Source: Cellvibrio sp. PSBB006 (GTDB lineage: Bacteria; Pseudomonadota; Gammaproteobacteria; Pseudomonadales; Cellvibrionaceae). Taken from it: 64,000 nt of DNA. This document shows positions 63,319 to 64,000 of this stretch, piece by piece (within the stretch, counting starts at the first letter, position 1; every line of letters starts with the position of its first letter). The DNA lies in contig NZ_CP021382.1 of NCBI RefSeq assembly GCF_002162135.1, positions 744,001 to 808,000 of the forward strand. The letters are read 5' to 3'. The notes beneath the pieces were generated by a model. That model ran no database searches. It was not told the DNA's origin and saw only the letters and a program-made list of their open reading frames with translations. The position numbers and the translations under genes are program-made.

Positions 63319-64000
63319 TAAGCCTTTTCTCCAATCAGCTTCCTTTGTTTTATAAGAGCAGATTTTTGTTTCTGCATTCGTTCATCTATACCCGAATCTT
63401 CTTTCAGGATTTGCTGGCTAATTCCGATGAATGAAGCTAACTCATGAATGGTTGTGTATTTAAACATATCAATAATGGATATTTTTTTATCAAACAAAGT
63501 TGATAATTTTTTATGTACCCTGACAATTAATATTGAATCACCACCTAATTCAAAAAAGTTATCATAAACGCTAATATTTTCTACGTGCAAGTATTCCTTC
63601 CATAAATCAACAATCTTTTTCTCTACTTCATTGCTGGGTAATACGTGGCGCTTCTCCTCAATTTCCGGCAAATCTATAGTTGCTAACGATTTCCTGTCGA
63701 CCTTTCCGTTGGCGGTCAACGGTATGGCTTTTATTGGAACAAACACAGAAGGTACCATATATTCTGGCAAGCGCTGCCTGAGGACCTGCTGTATTTCATC
63801 GCTATCCCTGCTGTTCTGTTTGTCGGGTAAAGATAACGGGCCATCTTGAATCCATTTTTCCGTTCGCTGGGGGTTAATACGACCACCGACCATACTATGG
63901 ATGACAACCTGCCCTTCATCTAACCGCAGCGCTTCGCTCACCCTTTTGGAAAGGTAACCTACCGGAGCTAAGCCAATTAAATTCAATGGCGCTTTTTCCA
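63318..64000 (-). CDS. NRPS C-terminal part (adenylation tail and carrier domain), 5' end outside window
   Basis: The frame remains open to the right edge, so only the last ~227 codons are seen; the TTG at 63986 is not the true start. RQRLPEYMVPSVFV and LTANGKVDRKSL are the A9-A10 tail of an adenylation domain with its catalytic Lys. A carrier domain follows (NFFELGGDSI, Ser ~135-140 residues from the C-terminus). The ~55 residues before the A tail (PVGYLSKRVSEALRLDEGQ, VIHSMVGGRINPQRTE) do not look like the usual A8 region and may be the end of a domain inserted into the A domain, as methyltransferases often are; this is a guess. It donates to the KS encoded directly downstream. Confidence 0.85.
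   Translation of the reverse strand, partial: EKAPLNLIGLAPVGYLSKRVSEALRLDEGQVVIHSMVGGRINPQRTEKWIQDGPLSLPDKQNSRDSDEIQQVLRQRLPEYMVPSVFVPIKAIPLTANGKVDRKSLATIDLPEIEEKRHVLPSNEVEKKIVDLWKEYLHVENISVYDNFFELGGDSILIVRVHKKLSTLFDKKISIIDMFKYTTIHELASFIGISQQILKEDSGIDERMQKQKSALIKQRKLIGEKA

Overview
The window looks like a chromosomal segment of a polysaccharide-degrading gammaproteobacterium of the Cellvibrio type. The best evidence is a pair of secreted cellulases in which CBM2 and CBM10 modules are joined by long poly-serine linkers, plus a third secreted carbohydrate-binding protein with similar linkers. The genus is inferred from architecture; no rRNA or tRNA gene is present to confirm it.

Layout. (1) 1-7.8 kb, plus strand: a two-partner secretion pair, made of the 3' part of a very large repeat adhesin (TpsA) and its outer-membrane transporter (TpsB). 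(2) 8.1-16.6 kb, plus strand: an orphan type VI secretion module, hcp - vgrG - DUF6484 - DUF2169 - PAAR-like DUF4150 - HEAT-repeat protein - ketosynthase-like pseudoenzyme - putative His/Cys effector - putative immunity lipoprotein. (3) 16.6-22.8 kb: a GH5 endoglucanase, a GH45 endoglucanase, a double-CBM expansin-like protein and two small lipoproteins. (4) 23.0-26.0 kb, minus strand: a membrane-anchored DJ-1/PfpI protein and an OmpR-type two-component system. (5) 26.3-64.0 kb, minus strand and running off the right edge: a large hybrid NRPS/PKS cluster with its own type II thioesterase, MacB-like ABC exporter parts, an HlyD adaptor, an MFS exporter and a SyrP/TauD-type dioxygenase.

The NRPS/PKS cluster is the most notable part. 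Transcription runs right to left. The assembly line reads: (partial) A-tail-T // KS-(no AT)-T // C-A*-AL-KR-T-E-C-A*-T-C-A-T // C-A(Asp)-T-C-hydroxylase // C-like interface-A(Asp)-T-TE*-TE, where * marks a domain whose core motifs are lost. Two A domains in different proteins read the same binding-pocket code by my manual alignment, D-L-T-K-I-G-H-V-G-K, the classical aspartate code. One is fused to a TauD-like hydroxylase and the other is paired with a free-standing one. This predicts a product with two beta-hydroxyaspartates, probably of opposite beta-stereochemistry, which is a hallmark of one class of lipopeptide siderophores. Unusual points are two eroded A domains, a loading-type ligase-ketoreductase unit inserted in mid-line and followed by a canonical epimerase, a KS module without AT, and a tandem thioesterase whose first copy has Ala in place of the catalytic Ser. 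No TonB receptor, phosphopantetheinyl transferase or acyltransferase lies in the window.

I saw no tRNA, rRNA, CRISPR array, transposase or attachment site.
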